A DNA stretch of 64,000 nucleotides, taken from contig NZ_CP115465.1 in the NCBI RefSeq assembly GCF_027912535.1, forward strand, positions 2,336,001 to 2,400,000, written 5' to 3'. The position numbers and the translations under genes were made by a program. The stretch's first letter is position 1. Each line of letters opens with the position of its first letter. The DNA is from Brevundimonas sp. NIBR11 (GTDB taxonomy: Bacteria > Pseudomonadota > Alphaproteobacteria > Caulobacterales > Caulobacteraceae). The notes beneath the pieces were generated by a model. The model was not told the origin of the DNA, did not search any database, and worked only from the letters and a program-made list of their open reading frames with translations. Positions 51,221 to 59,072 of this stretch are shown here, piece after piece.

Positions 51221-51985
51221 TCAGACGCTCCGGCGGAAGTTCAGGTCCGCGGACGGCGGCGGCGGGGGCGGCGGGGTCGCGGCCCCTCCGCCCAGACGGC
51301 GGGCCACGGCGGCCTGCAGGTCGTCGGCGAAGCTTTCCAGACGGCCGGTGAACTTGCCCGCGTCGATCGAGAACTTGTTGTAAGCGATATAGGCCGGGAT
51401 GGCCGCCGCCAGACCCACGGCCGTGGCGAACAGGGCCTCGGCGATGGCCGGCGCCACGGTGGTCAGGTTGGTGTTCCCGGCCGCCGCGATGCGTCCGAAG
51501 GCGTTCATGATGCCCCAGACCGTGCCGAACAGACCGATGAAGGGCGAGGCCGTGGCCACCACCGACAGCACGCCCAGACCCTCCTCGATCCGCTGACCCT
51601 CCCGGGCGATCAGGGAATCCAGCGCCCTGTCGATGCGAGTGATCAGCAGATTGCCCTCGGTGTCCGACAGCGTCCCCTTGCGTCGCGTCTCGCGCCAGTC
51701 GGACAGGGCGATGATCAGCATGCGCGGCAGGGCGTGCGACGGCTCGGGCCCCGCCTGCGCGGCGACCTCCTCCAGCGACCGACCCGAGGCGATGGCCTTT
51801 TCGAACGCATCCGCCTGATGGTTCAGGGCGGTGAAGCGGAAGGCCTTGTCGATGATGACGGTCCAGGACCAGATCGAGGCGATCGCCAGACCGACCATCA
51901 CGCTCTTCACCACCCAGTCGGCGGTCATGAACAGCGTCACCGGGTTCAGCATCGAGACTTCGGCGGCGGTTTCAGCGACGGTCAT
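51221..51985 (-). CDS. tolQ: Tol-Pal motor protein TolQ
   Basis: 254 residues, MotA/TolQ/ExbB family. Helices near 22-42, 143-165 and 177-200, with the conserved ASPFIGLFGTVWGIMNAFGR and LFATAVGLAAAIPAYIAYN. The C-terminal cytoplasmic tail ends in a polyproline stretch (TPPPPPPPSADLNF), an unusual extension. First gene of tolQRAB-pal; a small membrane-anchored gene and ybgC lie upstream. Confidence 0.96.
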   Translation of the reverse strand: MTVAETAAEVSMLNPVTLFMTADWVVKSVMVGLAIASIWSWTVIIDKAFRFTALNHQADAFEKAIASGRSLEEVAAQAGPEPSHALPRMLIIALSDWRETRRKGTLSDTEGNLLITRIDRALDSLIAREGQRIEEGLGVLSVVATASPFIGLFGTVWGIMNAFGRIAAAGNTNLTTVAPAIAEALFATAVGLAAAIPAYIAYNKFSIDAGKFTGRLESFADDLQAAVARRLGGGAATPPPPPPPSADLNFRRSV

Positions 51986-52069
51986 AGGCGGGTCCTTGGG
52001 CAGTCTTGAGGGCTTATCCAGCCACGCGGCATGGCGGTTGTATGGCGCGGAGGCCGGCGGAGCGGCCGT

Positions 52070-52504
52070 CTAGTCCTGACGGCCGCCGGTGTGCGGCTGA
52101 ACGGCCACAGACACAGGCGAGCCGACGGAGACGATCACGCCCTCATGGCCTTCCTTGGCGATGGAGTAGGTGGCGGCGTCGCGCAACAGCTGGTCGATAC
52201 AGGCCCGGTCGCCGGCCAGACCCACGTCGGCGCAGCCCTGTTTCGCCGCATCGGCCCAGCCGCGCACCCGCCGGGTCGCGGCCTCGGCGCGCTTGATCGA
52301 AGCCTCGTCCTCGGCCGCCGCCTGGGCGATCAGGGCCTGACGCGCGCCCTGCTGGTACTGCAGCTCGGCCTGACCGGCCATCTTGCGCTCCCAGACCTTG
52401 TAGTAGGGACAGCCGACGAGCCCGCCGCCGATCAGAATCAGGAACAGCAAGAGGGTCACGAGCAAGAAGCTCGTCGTCGCCTTCACTTCAGCCGCAGTCG
52501 CCAT
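52070..52504 (-). CDS. Membrane-anchored coiled-coil protein between ybgC and tolQ
   Basis: 144 residues. One N-terminal membrane helix (about 12-31), then CPYYKVWERKMAGQAELQYQ QGARQALIAQAAAEDEAS, an Ala/Glu-rich helical stretch followed by a short C-terminal domain (IDQLLRDAATYSIAKEGHEG VIVSVGSPVSV). The helix-then-CPxYxVW pattern and the alanine-rich continuation recall short SPFH/Band7-like membrane proteins, though I cannot place it firmly. Position within ybgC-tolQRAB suggests a link to the envelope machine. ATG at 52504; normal codon usage. Confidence 0.7.
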   Translation of the reverse strand: MATAAEVKATTSFLLVTLLLFLILIGGGLVGCPYYKVWERKMAGQAELQYQQGARQALIAQAAAEDEASIKRAEAATRRVRGWADAAKQGCADVGLAGDRACIDQLLRDAATYSIAKEGHEGVIVSVGSPVSVAVQPHTGGRQD

Positions 52505-52572
52505 CGATCGATCCCCCCGGAAGCAGGGCGCGAGTCTAGCGGCCCCGGGGGTACCAACAAGTTACGAAAACG

Positions 52573-53025
52573 TCAGACGCCCGCCAGCCACGGCGTCACT
52601 GCCTCGACCAGGGCCTTCGTCGGCCTGCGCGGTCGCCCGTCGAGATGGATGCAGACGGCGGTCACGTCGGCCCGGCACAGCGCCTCCCCGTCCCGCTCGA
52701 TCATTTGCGAGATCAAGAGCCGCACCCCCTTCACCGCGTCATAGGTGGTCCGCACCACCAGGGCGTCGTCGATCCGCGCCGGCTTGATGAAGTTCAGCTT
52801 CATCTCCGCCACCACGAAGGCCAGCGGCGGATCGATCTCCAGCAGCTGCGCATGGCCGATGCCCGCCAGCCGCAGGAAGTCCGACCGCCCGCGCTCGAAA
52901 TAGCGGACGTAGTTGGCATGATAGACGACCCCGGTGAAGTCGGTGTCCTCGTAATAGACGCGAACCGGCAACAGATGGGCCCGGCCCTCAAAACGGCCGG
53001 CGGTGGGGTGATCGGGTTCGCTCAT
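52573..53025 (-). CDS. ybgC: Tol-Pal system-associated acyl-CoA thioesterase
   Basis: 150 residues, hot-dog fold. PVRVYYEDTDFTGVVYHANY (about 21-40) contains the catalytic Asp and the YHANY signature of YbgC; FVVAEMKLNFIKPARIDDAL and RADVTAVCIHLDGRPRRPTK follow. Cytoplasmic thioesterase for short acyl-CoAs or acyl-ACP associated with the Tol-Pal cluster. Its ATG overlaps by four bases the stop of the preceding hypothetical gene. Confidence 0.94.
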   Translation of the reverse strand: MSEPDHPTAGRFEGRAHLLPVRVYYEDTDFTGVVYHANYVRYFERGRSDFLRLAGIGHAQLLEIDPPLAFVVAEMKLNFIKPARIDDALVVRTTYDAVKGVRLLISQMIERDGEALCRADVTAVCIHLDGRPRRPTKALVEAVTPWLAGV

Positions 53026-53429
53026 GAGGTCGGCGCCGAGTTCACATAGTTCGGCGCGGAAGGAGCCCGGGCGAAGCCGGGGCAGTAGCGGTCTCTCAGA
53101 TCACGGAACTCGGTCGGCAGCGGATCGTCGGCGAACATCACCCGACCGATGCGGGAGATGAAGGCGACGGGTTCATGGGTCATTCCGGCGCGGTTGCGCG
53201 GCGCCGCGTAGCCGCAGACGACGGGACCGGCGTCGGACTCGATATAGCGCACCTCCCAGTCGGCGCCGCGCTCGGCCCGGATCTGGCGCTGGGCCATGTG
53301 ATGGGGCGTCTCCGCCGGGGGGCGTGGCGTCCGCGTCGCGGCCAGCCATACGCACAGCCCGCCCAGCACCAAGACGGCGACGCCCAGGATCGGCAACAGG
53401 GATCGGACGGTGAAACGGTCGCGCGCCAT
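53022..53429 (-). CDS. Hypothetical protein with one membrane anchor
   Basis: 135 residues: basic MARDRFTVRSLLP, one membrane helix (about 9-30, LLPILGVAVLVLGGLCVWLA), then an extracytoplasmic domain with EVRYIESDAGPVVCGYAAPR and EFRDLRDRYCPGFARAPSAP, holding two cysteines (VVCGY, DRYCP) that could form a disulfide. No family recognised. ATG at 53429 is preferred over a longer in-frame start. Overlaps the ybgC start by four bases and follows the S33-type hydrolase gene. Confidence 0.75.
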   Translation of the reverse strand: MARDRFTVRSLLPILGVAVLVLGGLCVWLAATRTPRPPAETPHHMAQRQIRAERGADWEVRYIESDAGPVVCGYAAPRNRAGMTHEPVAFISRIGRVMFADDPLPTEFRDLRDRYCPGFARAPSAPNYVNSAPTS

Positions 53430-53473
53430 CGCCGCCACCAAAGTGCGTCGCCCTCGACTTGGCAAGCCGTTCT

Positions 53474-54937
53474 TCAGGTCGTCGCCGGATCAAGGGTGAA
53501 GTCCAGCGGCGTGTCGGCGGCGGGCAGGCAGCTGCGATCCACCGGCGCGGACGGATCGCGCAGGAAGTCCCGCACCATCGCACGGGTGCAGGGGCTGGAC
53601 CCGGTCTCTCCGTGGGTGGCGTTGGTGACGATCACGACCTGATGGTTGGCATAGCCCCGCGCCGCCGCCTCGGTCAGGGGCGGCGGACAGCCGGGATCGA
53701 TCTCGGCGGCGACGAACAGGGTCGGGATATTGGTCACGACGGGGGCGTTCTCGATAGCGGCGGCCGGGGTCTCGCCCACCGCATCGCAGACGTCGAACAA
53801 CCGCGACAGCGACGGAACCAGCACCTCCGCCACCGGATCGCCGGCCGCTCCGCCCGCCAGCCGCGCCCGTGATTCGAACGGCAGCTCCTCCTTGCACAGG
53901 TGGGCCATATGCTGGCCTTCGGTGTAGTAGGTCCGGTTCTCGGCGATCTCGGCCACAGCACTCAGATCGCCGGCGATGATCTTGTCCAGATCGGCCGGCA
54001 GCCGCCGCACCCCGACCCGGTCATAGGTCGTCTCCATCAGGAAGGCGGACAGGTCGTCGACGTTGAACGTCCCCCCGTCGTTCCCCGTCACGGGCCCCGC
54101 CAGCCAGCGCCGCGCCTCGGTTTCGAACCGCGCCTGCATGTCCGGATAGCGGGCGGCGCATTCCGCCTGCGCCTCGCATTTGGCCAGGATGATCTTCACC
54201 GCGTCGGAGACCTGTTCCGGCGTGCCGACGGCCCAGTTGCCTTCCGGCGGCCAGGGGCTCTGCATGACCGCCGCACGCACGATCTCCGGATGATGGGTGA
54301 TGACCGCCGCCTCAATCCGGGGACCGTAGGAGCCGCCACGCAGGTCGATCTTCTCCAGCCCCAGCACCTCGACCATATCGGCCACGTCGTCGGCGATGAC
54401 GGCGGCGTTGTACTGGTTCAGATCGACGCCTTGCGCCTTCCAGCCCTGCAGACAGGCGATGAGCCCGTCGCGATCCTCGTCCGACGGCGGCCCTGCATCG
54501 GTCAGTTCCACGCCCGGACAGTCCAGCGACGGCGACCCGCGCCCGCCGCCCCTCTGGTCGAAGAAGATCACGTCCTGATCCACGGCCAGGGCGTCCGGGT
54601 TTTGCTGCGCATACCGCAAAGCCCCGCCGACGCCGGGCGTCGAAGCCCCGCCCGGCCCGCCGTGGAAATTCACCATCGGCGGCAGCAGATGGCCCGACGC
54701 ATCGCGATAGGGCGTCGACGCCTTGACGATGACCACGGCGATATCGATCCGCCGATCGCTCGCCCCGCCTCGCGCTTCATCGACGGTCAGCATCCCGCAC
54801 CGGACCTCGCGCACGCCCGTGGGCCAGTCGGCGGGGCAGGCGGTGTCGGTGAATACGGGGTCGGCAGCCGCCGCGGGCGCGGCGGACAGGCCTGCTCCGA
54901 ACAGCAGGGACAGGGCGGCGAGGACGCGAAGGATCAT
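53474..54937 (-). CDS. Exported alpha/beta hydrolase, S33/TAP-like peptidase
   Basis: 487 residues with a Sec signal peptide (1-24). Oxyanion motif HGGPGGAS near residue 91, nucleophile elbow GGSYG near 202 and a late catalytic His in NATHGETGSSPCT near 452 place it with proline iminopeptidase-like and tripeptidyl-aminopeptidase (TAP) S33 proteins. Likely an exported aminopeptidase or hydrolase. Several cysteines suggest disulfides. It lies between ruvB and the ybgC-tol block; there is no functional link evident. Confidence 0.87.
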   Translation of the reverse strand: MILRVLAALSLLFGAGLSAAPAAAADPVFTDTACPADWPTGVREVRCGMLTVDEARGGASDRRIDIAVVIVKASTPYRDASGHLLPPMVNFHGGPGGASTPGVGGALRYAQQNPDALAVDQDVIFFDQRGGGRGSPSLDCPGVELTDAGPPSDEDRDGLIACLQGWKAQGVDLNQYNAAVIADDVADMVEVLGLEKIDLRGGSYGPRIEAAVITHHPEIVRAAVMQSPWPPEGNWAVGTPEQVSDAVKIILAKCEAQAECAARYPDMQARFETEARRWLAGPVTGNDGGTFNVDDLSAFLMETTYDRVGVRRLPADLDKIIAGDLSAVAEIAENRTYYTEGQHMAHLCKEELPFESRARLAGGAAGDPVAEVLVPSLSRLFDVCDAVGETPAAAIENAPVVTNIPTLFVAAEIDPGCPPPLTEAAARGYANHQVVIVTNATHGETGSSPCTRAMVRDFLRDPSAPVDRSCLPAADTPLDFTLDPATT

Positions 54938-54992
54938 GGCGGGCTCCGGTTCGTCGCCACCAAAGGCCCCTGCCTGGTTCTTGGCAAGCCCG

Positions 54993-56024
54993 CTACTCGA
55001 ACAGACCGCCCTGCGCCGTCGGCGGCTTCGGCGGCTCGGTCAGGCCCAGATGCGCATAGGCCTTGGCGCATGCCATCCGCCCGCGCGGCGTCCGCTGGAT
55101 GAACCCCTGTTGCAGCAGATAGGGTTCGATCACGTCCTCGACCGCATCACGCGCCTCGGCGATGGCGGCCGCCAGGGTGTCCATCCCGACCGGCCCGCCG
55201 CCATAGTTCTCGATCAGGGCCTTCAGGAAGCGCCTGTCGTTCGAATCCAGCCCGACCTCGTCGATCTCCAGCCGCGACAGGGCGCGGGCCGCGACCAGCC
55301 GATCGATGACGGCGGCCCCTTCGGCCTCGGCGAAGTCCCGCACCCGGCGCAGCAGCCTCCCGGCCACGCGCGGCGTGCCTCGCGCCCGCGATGCGATCTC
55401 CCTCGCGCCCTCGTCGTTGATCGGCGCCCCCATCTTTCGCGCCGCCCCGGTGATGACCCGCACCAGTTCGTCGGGCGTGTAGAACTCCAGCCGCAGCGGG
55501 ATGCCGAACCGGTCCCTCAACGGCGTCGCCAGCAGCCCCGCGCGCGTCGTCGCCCCGACCAGGGTGAAGGGCGCCAGGTCGATCCGCACCGACCGCGCCG
55601 ACGGCCCCTCGCCGATGATCAGGTCCAGCACATGGTCCTCCATCGCCGGATAGAGGATCTCCTCCACCTGTGGGGCCAGCCGGTGAATCTCGTCGATGAA
55701 CAGGACGTCGCGCGGTTCCAGATTGGTCAGGATGGCCGCCAGATCCCCCGCCTTGGCCAGGATCGGCCCCGAGGTCGCGCGAAAGCCGACGCCGAGCTCC
55801 TTCGACACGATCTGCGCCAGGGTCGTCTTGCCCAGCCCCGGTGGTCCGAACAGCAGGACGTGATCGAGCGCCTCCTGCCGGTTGCGGGCGGCGTCGATGA
55901 AGACCTTGAGGTTCCCCTTGGCCTGCTCCTGTCCCACGAAATCGGCCAGCGACTGGGGCCGTAGGGCGCGGTCGTAAGCCTCGCCCGGCGCGGCCATGGG
56001 CGAGATGATGCGGTCGTCGGTCAA
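54993..56024 (-). CDS. ruvB: Holliday junction branch-migration ATPase RuvB
   Basis: 343 residues. Walker [18 protein letters not shown] (about 56-72), Walker [12 protein letters not shown] near 106, sensor [17 protein letters not shown] as [18 protein letters not shown] near 152, and a C-terminal winged helix that binds DNA ([10 protein letters not shown]). Drives branch migration with RuvA. Its start overlaps the ruvA stop by four bases. Confidence 0.98.
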   Translation of the reverse strand: MTDDRIISPMAAPGEAYDRALRPQSLADFVGQEQAKGNLKVFIDAARNRQEALDHVLLFGPPGLGKTTLAQIVSKELGVGFRATSGPILAKAGDLAAILTNLEPRDVLFIDEIHRLAPQVEEILYPAMEDHVLDLIIGEGPSARSVRIDLAPFTLVGATTRAGLLATPLRDRFGIPLRLEFYTPDELVRVITGAARKMGAPINDEGAREIASRARGTPRVAGRLLRRVRDFAEAEGAAVIDRLVAARALSRLEIDEVGLDSNDRRFLKALIENYGGGPVGMDTLAAAIAEARDAVEDVIEPYLLQQGFIQRTPRGRMACAKAYAHLGLTEPPKPPTAQGGLFE

Positions 56025-56638
56025 CGCCCCAACTCCTGCAGCGCCGCCCGGATCACGGCCGACAGATCGGCCTCGTCACCCAGTTTGATCAGGGCCTGAT
56101 CCACGGCCCGGCGCGCGTTCACCTCGGCGATCCCCAAACCCAGCAAGGCCGACACCGCCTCCCCCGTCACACTCGGAACCGGCGCGGGAGCCTCCGCATG
56201 CACCCCCGGCGCCGACGGCGTGAACGAGACCTCGCCCAGCGACTTACCCTTCAGTTCGGTCACGATGCGCAGCGCCAGCTTCGGCCCCACCCCGTTGGCC
56301 CGGCCGATCGCGGCCTTATCCTCGCGCGCGACCGCCCCCGCCAGCTCGCCCGGCGGCAGCACGTCCAGCACCGACAGCGCCGCCTTCGGCCCCACGCCCT
56401 GAATGCTCAGCAGGGTCGTGAACGCCCGCCGTTCATCCCGCGCCAGAAAGCCGTACAGCCTCGGCCCCGCATCCTCGCTCCATTGCGAATGCACATGCAG
56501 GGTCGCCTCGTCCCCCGGCGCCGGCAGTCGCCCCAGGGTCCGCGCCCCGCACGCCACCACATAGCCCACCCCGGCGCAGTCGATCAGGCAGTGCCCCTCC
56601 TCGACCTCGGCCAGCACGCCCCGCAACCGTCCGATCAT
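56021..56638 (-). CDS. ruvA: Holliday junction DNA-binding protein RuvA
   Basis: 205 residues. OB-fold N-terminal domain ([20 protein letters not shown]), two helix-hairpin-helix motifs ([18 protein letters not shown] and [19 protein letters not shown]), a flexible linker rich in Pro/Ala/Glu and the C-terminal RuvB-contacting domain ([20 protein letters not shown]). Overlaps ruvC and ruvB by four bases each. Confidence 0.97.
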   Translation of the reverse strand: MIGRLRGVLAEVEEGHCLIDCAGVGYVVACGARTLGRLPAPGDEATLHVHSQWSEDAGPRLYGFLARDERRAFTTLLSIQGVGPKAALSVLDVLPPGELAGAVAREDKAAIGRANGVGPKLALRIVTELKGKSLGEVSFTPSAPGVHAEAPAPVPSVTGEAVSALLGLGIAEVNARRAVDQALIKLGDEADLSAVIRAALQELGR

Positions 56639-57156
56639 GCCAAGGCCTCCAGCAGCGTCCGCTTCCTCAGCTGCGCATGGGTGATTGCGACGGCCAGGGC
56701 ATCCGCCGCATCCGCCTTCACGTCGCCGGAGGCCGGCAGCAGCCGCTTCACCATGAAGGCGATCTGGCCCTTGTCGGCATGACCGGCCCCGACCACCGCC
56801 TTCTTGATCAGGTTCGGCGAATATTCCGCGACCCTCAGGCCCGCCTGCGCTGGAGCCAGCATGACCGCCGCCCGCGCATGACCCAGCTTCAGAGTGGAGG
56901 ACGGGTTCACATTGACGAAGACTTCCTCGATCGCCGCCTCGTCGCAGTCATGGGAAGCGCAGACCTCGCCCACCTTCTCCAGCAGCCACAGCAGGCGTTC
57001 CGACAGGGGCGCGGTCTCGGGCGGCGTCACCACCCCGTGCGCAACCCAGCGCAGCCGCGACCCCTCGGCCACGACCACGCCCCACCCGGTGCGGCGCAGG
57101 CCGGGATCGAGGCCCAAGATACGGGTCGGCCCCATCTGAGTCGTGCTGTTCGTCAT
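56635..57156 (-). CDS. ruvC: Holliday junction resolvase RuvC
   Basis: 173 residues, RNase H fold. Acidic active site: Asp in [13 protein letters not shown] (about residue 17), Glu in [18 protein letters not shown] (about 77), and the C-terminal [18 protein letters not shown]. First gene of ruvCAB, with every junction overlapping. yebC, usually just upstream, is 6.4 kb away here. ATG at 57156 diverges from the MarR gene. Confidence 0.97.
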   Translation of the reverse strand: MTNSTTQMGPTRILGLDPGLRRTGWGVVVAEGSRLRWVAHGVVTPPETAPLSERLLWLLEKVGEVCASHDCDEAAIEEVFVNVNPSSTLKLGHARAAVMLAPAQAGLRVAEYSPNLIKKAVVGAGHADKGQIAFMVKRLLPASGDVKADAADALAVAITHAQLRKRTLLEALA

Positions 57157-57215
57157 TCGTTCCTGTCATGCCGCAATCGAGGTTGACGAGCAATGAAGAC
57201 CGGCGCGCTTCCTTC

Positions 57216-57252
57216 GTTGCATATGCAACCTAGCCGATCTATGTATATGCAA
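57216..57252 (+). promoter_or_regulatory. Two palindromic MarR operator candidates
   Basis: GTTGCATATGCAAC (57216-57229) is a perfect 14-base palindrome. A second, imperfect copy TGTATATGCAA (57242-57252) ends at the first base of the MarR start codon, 24 bases centre to centre. A MarR dimer at both sites would block its own operon; no ribosome site is visible between them, so the message may be leaderless. Confidence 0.55.
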
Positions 57253-57683
57253 TGGACATCCCCGATCCCGCCGTGGCCGCCGGCCTCGACCCTTGCGTCT
57301 GCGGCCGCCTGCGCCGCACCTCCCGCGCCCTGACCCGTCGCTATGACGAGGCCCTGGCGCCCGTGGGCCTGACCGTGACCCAGTTCTCGATCATGCGGAC
57401 CCTCTCGCGCATGGACCGGCCCAGCCTGGCCGAGCTCGCCGAGACCACCGCCCACGAGAAGAGCGCCCTGTGGCGCACGGTCCAGCCCCTGATCCGCGCC
57501 GGTTGGATCGCCGCCGACACCGAGCAGCGCGCCCAGCGCTTGTCCGTCACCCCGGCCGGGCGGGAGAAACTGTCCGACGCCCTCCCCCTTTGGCGCACCG
57601 CCCAAGCCAAGGTGTCGGAAACTCTCGGCGTCAACGAAGCCGCCCTGATCGCCCTTCTGAAAGAGATCGAAATCCATGCCTGA
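57252..57683 (+). CDS. MarR-family transcriptional regulator
   Basis: 143 residues, one winged helix-turn-helix domain: PVGLTVTQFSIMRTLSRMDR, SLAELAETTAHEKSALWRTV (recognition helix about 66-78) and VTPAGREKLSDALPLWRTAQ. Cys-rich N-terminus (DPCVCGRLRRTSR), found in a MarR branch that could sense oxidants. It overlaps the MFS transporter gene by eight bases and has palindromic sites at its start, so it most likely represses itself and the transporter until a ligand binds. Confidence 0.92.
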   Translation: MDIPDPAVAAGLDPCVCGRLRRTSRALTRRYDEALAPVGLTVTQFSIMRTLSRMDRPSLAELAETTAHEKSALWRTVQPLIRAGWIAADTEQRAQRLSVTPAGREKLSDALPLWRTAQAKVSETLGVNEAALIALLKEIEIHA

Positions 57684-58899
57684 CGCCGCCGCCCCGGGCA
57701 TTTCCCGCCGCGCCTGGATCATGATCGTCACCGGCGCCCTGATCGTAACCCTGTCGATGGGGGTGCGTCAGGCGTTCGGCCTCTTCCTGCGTCCCATCGG
57801 CTTCCATCTGGAAATCGACCGCCAGACCTTCGGCCTCGTCATCGCGGCCCAGAACCTGATCTTCGGGCTGGCCATGCCCTTCGTCGGCGCCTGGGCCGAC
57901 AAGATGGGCGCCGGACGGATCGCCGTCGGCGGCGCCCTCATCTACATCGCCGGGCTCGCCATCGCGGCCTCGGCGGCGGGCGCGCTCGGTCTGATGATCG
58001 GTTTCGGAGCCCTGACCGGGATCGCCATGGCGGGCGTCACTTTCGTGGTCGTGCTGGGCGCCGTCGGCCGCGCGGTCCAGCCGCATGAGCGCACCGTCGC
58101 CTTCGGCATCGTCACGGCGGGCGGTTCGCTGGGCCAGTTCCTCGTCGTCCCGGCGGCGCAAGGCCTTCTCGACGCCTACGACTGGCGCGCGACCCTGTTC
58201 ATCCTCGCGGCCCTCGTCGCCCTCATCATCCCGCTGGCCCTCGGCGTCGCCGGCAAGCCGCCCGTGGCCGAAAAAGGCGAAGGTCTTCCCCTCAAAGCCG
58301 CCCTGGCCGAGGCCTCCGCCGACCGATCGTTCTGGCTGCTGAACGCCGGCTTCTTCGTCTGTGGTTTCCACATCGCCTTCGTCGGCACCCACCTGCCCGC
58401 CTACATTCGCGATCAGGGTCTGAGCGCCGGCGTCGGCGCCGCGTCCCTCGCCCTGATCGGCCTGTTCAACATCGCCGGATCCTGGCTCTGGGGCGTCTGG
58501 GGGTCGAAGGGGTCCAAGAAGCACCTGCTGGCCCTGCTCTACGCCCTGCGCGGCGTGGCCATGGTCGTCTTCCTGCTCGTTCCCCTGTCGCCGATCAGCG
58601 TCCTGATCTTCGCTGCGACCTTCGGCTTCCTGTGGCTCGGCACCGTGCCCCTGACCAATGGGCTGGTGGCGCAGATCTACGGCGTGCGGCACCTGTCCGC
58701 GCTGGGCGGCATCGTCTTCCTCAGCCATCAGGTCGGCGCCTTCCTCGGCGCCTGGTCGGCCGGCTGGGCCTTTGACGTCACCGGCTCCTATCAGATCATC
58801 TGGCTGGTCTCGATCGGCCTCGCCGTGACGGCGGCCTTCGCCAACCTGCCCATCCGCGAGGCGGCGCTGGTGCGTCCCCAGGCGGTTCCCGCCGAATGA
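57676..58899 (+). CDS. MFS transporter
   Basis: 407 residues, twelve predicted helices. The loop 2-3 motif is GAWADKMGAGRIAVGGALIY (about 74-93), the central loop is short, and GHLSALGGIVFLSHQVGAFL-type helix 11 (VRHLSALGGIVFLSHQVGAF) is typical of the MCT/OFA-like monocarboxylate branch. Probably exports or imports an organic acid under control of the upstream MarR repressor. Overlaps the MarR stop by eight bases and a 39-residue ORF by four. Confidence 0.9.
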   Translation: MPDAAAPGISRRAWIMIVTGALIVTLSMGVRQAFGLFLRPIGFHLEIDRQTFGLVIAAQNLIFGLAMPFVGAWADKMGAGRIAVGGALIYIAGLAIAASAAGALGLMIGFGALTGIAMAGVTFVVVLGAVGRAVQPHERTVAFGIVTAGGSLGQFLVVPAAQGLLDAYDWRATLFILAALVALIIPLALGVAGKPPVAEKGEGLPLKAALAEASADRSFWLLNAGFFVCGFHIAFVGTHLPAYIRDQGLSAGVGAASLALIGLFNIAGSWLWGVWGSKGSKKHLLALLYALRGVAMVVFLLVPLSPISVLIFAATFGFLWLGTVPLTNGLVAQIYGVRHLSALGGIVFLSHQVGAFLGAWSAGWAFDVTGSYQIIWLVSIGLAVTAAFANLPIREAALVRPQAVPAE

Positions 58900-59015
58900 G
58901 GCGCAACCTGATCATCGGCGGGGTGCTCGCCGCCGTCGTCGCGCTCGGCGTCTGGCTGTGGGCGCGCAACGGTCTGGCCGTCTGGGTCGACGCCGCCATC
59001 GCCTTCTGCAACTGA
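58896..59015 (+). CDS. 39-residue membrane protein coupled to the MFS gene
   Basis: MRRNLIIGGVLAAVVALGVW, then LWARNGLAVWVDAAIAFCN: basic N-terminus, one membrane helix (4-22), and a second short hydrophobic stretch ending in Cys-Asn. Its ATG overlaps the transporter stop (ATGA), with no independent ribosome site, so it would be translated by coupling. Third positions are strongly G/C. No family recognised; it may be an accessory peptide of the transporter. Confidence 0.6.
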   Translation: MRRNLIIGGVLAAVVALGVWLWARNGLAVWVDAAIAFCN

Positions 59016-59072
59016 CCGCTTCCCCTCCCGCCGCCCAGCGCATAGCGTCGCTCTCGCAAGAGGGAGCAGACC

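Noticed and set aside
55225-55245. GTTCGAATCC as a tRNA T-arm
   Set aside because: It lies inside ruvB and no acceptor, D or anticodon stems surround it.
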